A stretch of DNA of 64,000 nt from Pratylenchus scribneri (Eukaryota; Nematoda; Chromadorea; Rhabditida; Pratylenchidae): NCBI GenBank assembly GCA_030063045.1, contig JAQSEB010000023.1, positions 4,278,001-4,342,000 of the forward strand, written 5' to 3'. Both the position numbers and the translations under genes were made by a program. The first letter of the stretch is position 1. Each line of letters begins with the position of its first letter. Below the pieces are notes generated by a model. That model ran no database searches. It was not told where the DNA came from and was given only the letters and a program-made list of their open reading frames with translations. Shown piece by piece: positions 58,601 through 64,000 of the stretch.

Positions 58601-61600
58601 ATGTTCATTGACTTTGAAGCGGAAGAAATGATTATTCCAAAAAATATTATACCGGTTACACCATCATTTAAGGTAAATAATATTGAATTAATTAAAATTA
58701 AATAAATACAAAAAAATTTAGGGTATTTTCGCAATAATAAATCATTATGTGAAAGATGGAATTTTGGTAAAGAGAATTGAAGCAGCTGGAAAGCAGGCCA
58801 TCTTATACAATGGATATAACAATGATATTGCCAAAATATACAAGACCGAATTTGTCATAATCAATGTTTGCTTGTTATTAAATTCCATATAAGTAATTTA
58901 CTTTGATTTTTAGGCACTTTTTGTAACATTTACACCAAAAACACCAGAAGATTATCTTTGTTTGATTGGCACTGATGAAATTGATTTTTATGCTCTAAAG
59001 GATGGAATGTATTGTTCGATAGCATTGCCATTCAAAGTTTAAAATCAATAAAATTATTTAATTTACAAATTAATTTTAGGTTAGTCAAGCGCATCCTTCC
59101 AATTTTGGCCTCATATTAGAAAGATCCTCATTTCCTGGTGAATTTGGAAAGTAAGCTAATTAAAACAATCCAATAAAAATTGATTTATTAATCGTTTTAA
59201 AGCACTCCTGGAGTTGCCCAACTATTCTCCCTCACTCATCCATATAATGAAATTTTGCCAATTTTATGCAAATTCAAAGGTTTATCTCATTTATATTTGC
59301 CAGTTAAATTGTTGTAATTAGGCGATTCCCAATGCCATTATGCATTCCGCCATCGTCGAATTGCAGTCGTTCCAAAAGATATTGGCGCAAATTGGAGTGC
59401 CGCCTATTCAGGCCAAGTCGATTTGGTGATGTGCTATGATCACGATGAACGGACAAATCACATTTTTATGATACGAAAATGCACAAAAGAGGAGAGAATG
59501 GCAGCAAAAAGTGATTTGGGCATTTTGAATTCATCCGCCCTCCTCCATACGCCCAGCACCATCCAATCCTATTATTCTCCAAATTTTTTCAATCGTCGAT
59601 TCGTTGGTTTGTTTTTTGGTAATTTTGTTTTTATTTACTGTTTTTAAGAAACGCGTTTTGCCCCAATTGGTCTGATGAATGCCCAACAGCAAAAGGGTTC
59701 ATGCCATCAATCGCCGGCAGTCAATTCCATCCTCTTCCCAAACTCTTCGCATTCAAATCCGCGGCAACAACAAAACAATTCGATTGCATCAATCATTGCT
59801 AACACCGCAAATTCATCTGGGATTGCTCCCTCAAAAACACCAATTCGTCGCATCACTCGTTCAATGACTGCCGCATTCGCCAGTACAATTAGCGGTGGGC
59901 AATCATTGCCATCTTCCGGCACAGAAAAATCACCGGCATTTCATAGGCAATTTTAAATATTAAATTTTGAATTAACTTATGACATTTTAGATCACTTGAA
60001 CATAATGCCACTTTAAATCGAATGCGGCTGAAACAAAAATTGGCAATGGCCGCAAGTCAAAACAGCACCGGAGGCCATAGCAATAATATTTTCCATACTC
60101 CACGGCATGCTGCCTCATTCACCACAAATTTGGATATGGATGATTTGCTGAGTTTTGGCGGGAAAGAAGAGGATGATGAGCCGCCGGCCTCGCTGGATAT
60201 GGCCGTTGAATTTTGCTTGGAATGGATTTGGTCAGAGCCACCGCCATGCCCAACGGTGATGGAGGAAAGCAGCACAAGGAGTGCTTCAACTTCGTCGGTG
60301 GGAACCGAAAAAGTCGCAAACAAATTGGAAACTCTTCGCGTCTCTTCCTCCACAAGTTCCCATTCGGATGAAATTGGAAATAGCCGAAATGAAGGTTTTT
60401 TTTTGAATTTAATTTAATATTATTTTATTTTAATTTTAAGCAAATCGAATGGCCTCCACATTTTTCATCAGCAAATCCACATTTGCCCGAACAGAACGAT
60501 GCATTGTTTTCCATATTCCCGCTGATCGACGTGTCCGGGTTTTATCAATGGATTTGACCCAAAAACCAATGGAAAGTCCAATGAATCCGCCATTAATAAA
60601 AGAAATGGCCGGAACATTCATTCGGGGAAATTCGGCGATTCCATTTTTGGTTTGGAAATTTATTTAAATTTTATTAAAAATAATTTTAGCATTCTTCTTT
60701 CTTCATAATTTTGGACAATTTTTCATTTTCCGATTCATTTTCCGCCCAATCCTCAATTGTTTCCTTATATTCTGGCCATCGCAAAATTGCCAATATTCCA
60801 TTGAATATTGGAATGTCCAACAATTTGATTCGATTATTGCCGGGGGTGCCTTGTCCGGACAGCCAAAATTTATTCGAAATTCGGGTAAGTTCAAATAAAT
60901 AAAATTAAATAATTTATTTTTTTAAGATATTTGCGGATAATGAAGAAAATAATCCGGTCGAATTGGATAGACCATTCCACACTTCTACTGCAAATGATTC
61001 GATCAACCCGAATATTTTTTCCTGCCAATTACAATTGGGATTCGCCACAAAATTGGCAAATCGATGCCTCCGTGCAATTTATGCCTGGATTGGCCCGGAC
61101 CAACAATTCCAATTCCTTTCCAATCTTTTTTGCTCCAATCCATGGCGAATGGTTTCGGCGGCACAAAAAATTCCATTCATCGATGAATTGCCGGCGGAAT
61201 GCCTGGAATTGGGTCTACTTTTGGAACAATTCTATTTGGAATATGGCTATTCACCGGTGGAAATGCCATTTTTTGAATTGATCAATCGAATTCGAAGTCA
61301 AATAAAAAATGAAGGAATGGAAGGGGGCGAAGAATGTTCGGCGACAAAAAGAACACGGATGGAACAGAATGATGCGGAAATGCTCAAAAATGACAATGTT
61401 TATTCAAATAAATTTAATTTAATTAAAATTAATTTTTTTAGTTTTGGAACCAATTAAAATTGGATCAAAAAATTGCCGAAGAAGCAATGGAAAAATTGGC
61501 CAATTTGGGTGCAATGAAATATGTCCATGAAAGGCTGAGGGAAACATTAAGGCGAATTGTGAGAGAAGAACGACGAATTCGACCGCCAAAATTCGCAAAA

Positions 61601-64000
61601 GAAACATCGACAAAGTAAAAAATAAATAAAATTATTTTTACAATTTTAATTTTTCTATAGAAAATCGACTTCATTGCCAATCCAAAAATGGATTAATGCC
61701 CCAAAATGGACAACGGATTTGCGGGTTCACAATGTTCAACAAATGTTGGATTCCTCTCTGCCAATTTTGATTCCGGCCAAAGCATTCGGCCATTCATTCA
61801 ATGAAGTCCAGCAAAGAGAACAAAATGAACAATTTTTGCTGGCCGTTGCCCTCCGGACAGTGACTCGACCATTTGGGAGGGCCGCATTGAATTTGCGAAT
61901 TCGGCATGGATTTGAGGAAGAAAGTGATCCACAAATGGGCGTTAAAGGAATTTGTTTGAATGGACGGGTCCACCCTGGATGGCAACAAATCGATTTTCCA
62001 TTGAATGACACAAATCCAGTTTAATTTGATTAATTAAATTAATTTAAAATTAATTTTTAGTCCCACAAAAATGCAATGGATTGGGCCAATTTCTACAATG
62101 CCTTAGCCCACGGCATTTCATATTGTGGTGGCTTTCCTGCCCGACTGTTTACGGCCACAACCCGAGAAGAAAATTTTCCATCGACGGTGAAGGCCGGTTT
62201 ACTTTTGGCCGCAGGGCTGACTGGCTCCGTGCGGAATGCAATGAATTTGTATGATATTCACGCATTACTGACACAAAGTGATCGACATTTGGTCATTGCT
62301 TTGTTGATTGGATGTGCGGCCGCGAGCCGGGGGACAAGCGAAGTTCATGTAAGTCAAAATACAAAAAAAAATACAAAATTAATATTTAGATTTACAAAAT
62401 GATTGCCACTCATCTTCCATTCCTTCTCCAACCAACTTTGTGCGAATTCCGCATCGAATTGGTCATTCAAACGGCTGCCCTCGTTTCGTTGGGTCTTCTC
62501 TTTGCGGAAACGGCCAATTACACTGTGTCCAGCCAACTTCTCAATCAAATGGCCTTGGAGGTGCCCTGCGAAAGTGATCAATCATTTGAACGGTATTCAT
62601 TCGTTTTGGCTGCTGGAATGGCCATTGGCCTCATCAATTTGGGTATTTTTTTTTGCGAATTTAAAAATACTTAATATAATTTTTAATTAGCAAAAGGAAA
62701 GGAAATTACGGACACGGAAATTCCAATCTCATTTTGGCCATCACTCAAAGATAGACTAGTCAAAATGTTGAATAGAGGAGAACGAAAACAAGCATATTTG
62801 AATTATGATCGAATTCAATGCCCAGGGATGAGAATGGCCAATGGTCCGGGATGTTCAACATTGAGGAAATATGCTCCCGGCGGAATGGATGGAATTGCCG
62901 AAAATAATAATGGTTTTTAAATCGATAATAATTAATTACATTAAATGACAAATTTAAGCCAATAATAATAATGGTGGTGCTGGCCAACAAGGAGGAGGAG
63001 GCGCAGGGGCAGCTGCCACAAATGCCGCAAATAACCACCAATCATTTTCGGGTGCCCCACATCGTGATTATTCCGGCATTGGCCATCCAACCTCTTCGCA
63101 TGTTCGCGAATTGCCCACACTGAATATTCATTTGACTGCGCCGGCAGCGGCCATTGCACTTGGGCTGATGTATTTACGAACGGGCGATGCATGGATTCGG
63201 GACACTCTCTCAATAAAGGACACATTCTATGAAATTGACAAAAATCGGTTAAAATTGATTAGTTCAATTATTCATTAAATTTAAATCAATTTAGACCGGA
63301 TATGTTAATGATTCGAACAATTTGCCGATGTTTGGTCGACTTTGACGATATCAAATCCAATAGGGAATGGGCCGAAACACAAATACCCGAAATTGTTCGA
63401 AAATATGTCAAACTTTATTTGGCCGTGAAAAACCGTGAGGATTTATGGTGGAATGGATTTGTTGAAATGGACACAGTGGCAAAGGCCTATTTTTATTGCC
63501 TAACCGGTGCCTGCCTTTCCATTTCACTTCGATTTGCATCCACCTGCGATGCTGGGGCATTGGAATCAATTGTGAGAGGGAAATATATTAATTTCGAATT
63601 TAAAATGCCAAATTTTAGTATCATTTATATGAATTGCTGCATGAAAAGACGACAAATTCGGAATATTCATGGTCTGGTTTGGTGGAAAAAGCTGGTCGAA
63701 ATTGTGTTCGGGCATGCCAAAATGTTTTGGCATTGTGCCTTGGATTGGTCAGTGAATTATAATTAATAAATTATTAAAATAAATTATTTTAATTTTAGGT
63801 GATGGCCGGCAGTGGCGATTTGCAAACGACTCGTCTTTTACGCAAAATTCGAAATTCAATTCCCGAAAATTTGGGCGGAATTCCACCAAAGGACAACTCC
63901 GTTCATAGTTTGCATGTTTCCGTCAATATGGCACTTGGCTTTCTTTATTTAGGCCATGGAAGGTAAAATTAATACATAATTACATTCAAAAATGAATTTT
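58601..64000 (+). CDS. APC1: Anaphase-promoting complex subunit 1 (APC1/ANAPC1; C. elegans mat-2), 5' three quarters
   Basis: Twenty exons (58601-58672, 58722-58865, 58914-59036, 59080-59150, 59203-59279, 59322-59618, 59649-59946, 59991-60394, 60441-60649, 60690-60884, 60927-61397, 61442-61614, 61661-62018, 62061-62348, 62390-62642, 62691-62912, 62959-63247, 63295-63571, 63619-63747, 63799-63962) encode about 1504 codons before the window ends inside an intron. APC1 is the platform scaffold of the cell-cycle ubiquitin ligase APC/C. The N-terminal WD40 part has SIALPFKVS and FGLILERSS, then FSLTHPYNEILPILCK. The PC-repeat part has LLLAAGLTGSV, SYAGxxIGL-like repeats (FVLAAGMAIGLINLG), CRCLVDFDDI, FYCLTGACLSISLRFAS and VMAGSGDLQT, matching the known order. 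A Ser/Asn-rich loop (exons 7-8) and a Gly/Ala loop (exon 17) are expected insertions. Intron 7 has a GC donor and intron 6 is 30 nt. The start fits an SL acceptor at 58572. Confidence 0.95.

Noticed and set aside
1..64000. tRNA or rRNA genes
   Set aside because: I found no convincing A-box/B-box pair or cloverleaf; GGTTCGA-like matches lacked paired arms. A tRNA scanner would settle this.

Overview
This window is nuclear DNA of a nematode. The evidence is short AT-rich introns of about 30-55 nt ending in TTTNAG, first exons that start just after a TTTCAG/TTTTTAG-type acceptor (as expected for spliced-leader trans-splicing), and nematode-style gene families. Three introns with GC-AG ends, about one in 25 of those I could define, together with the intron/exon style, make a plant-parasitic cyst nematode (Globodera/Heterodera group) my best guess. 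That assignment is inference.

Layout. 1-1165 (minus) is the 3' part of a three-finger C2H2 zinc-finger gene. 1166-7011 holds no gene I can support. 7012-9196 (minus) is a complete ten-exon UDP-glucuronosyl/glycosyltransferase. 9611-10487 and 11282-12214 (minus) are tandem paralogues of a LAPTM4/5-like four-span membrane protein, with a possible broken lipid-phosphatase-like fragment between them. 13820-18811 (plus) is a gene of about 21 exons for an unrecognised protein of about 1195 residues with a recurring beta-rich motif and an acidic tail. 20056-21270 (plus) is a six-exon scramblase/tubby-fold-like protein with a TA-flanked MITE in one intron. 21920-23688 (plus) is a small secreted cysteine-rich protein whose only intron appears to contain a 1.2-kb minisatellite. 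27251-40950 (minus) is a long-intron gene for a disordered Ser/Gly/Arg-rich protein whose exon phases chain across introns of up to 6.1 kb. 40951-58572 is a gene desert rich in simple repeats, G/C homopolymers and non-autonomous transposons. 58601-64000 (plus) is the N-terminal three quarters of APC1, the largest scaffold of the anaphase-promoting complex, running off the window end.

Two kinds of DNA alternate. Compact gene blocks have tiny introns and almost no repeats. Expanded blocks (large introns and intergenic DNA) carry long poly-G/poly-C runs, TGGA/GAAT microsatellites, palindromic fold-back elements and MITEs. The most unusual signal is a set of three separate fold-back elements (28.1, 31.6 and 55.6 kb), each carrying an inverted pair of nearly the same 21-bp sequence with core ATCGACGCGTCTCGATGAG. 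Others are a perfect 79-bp inverted repeat around a telomere-like spacer (19.3 kb) with a decayed relative at 51.3 kb, and two elements with 8-bp target-site duplications.
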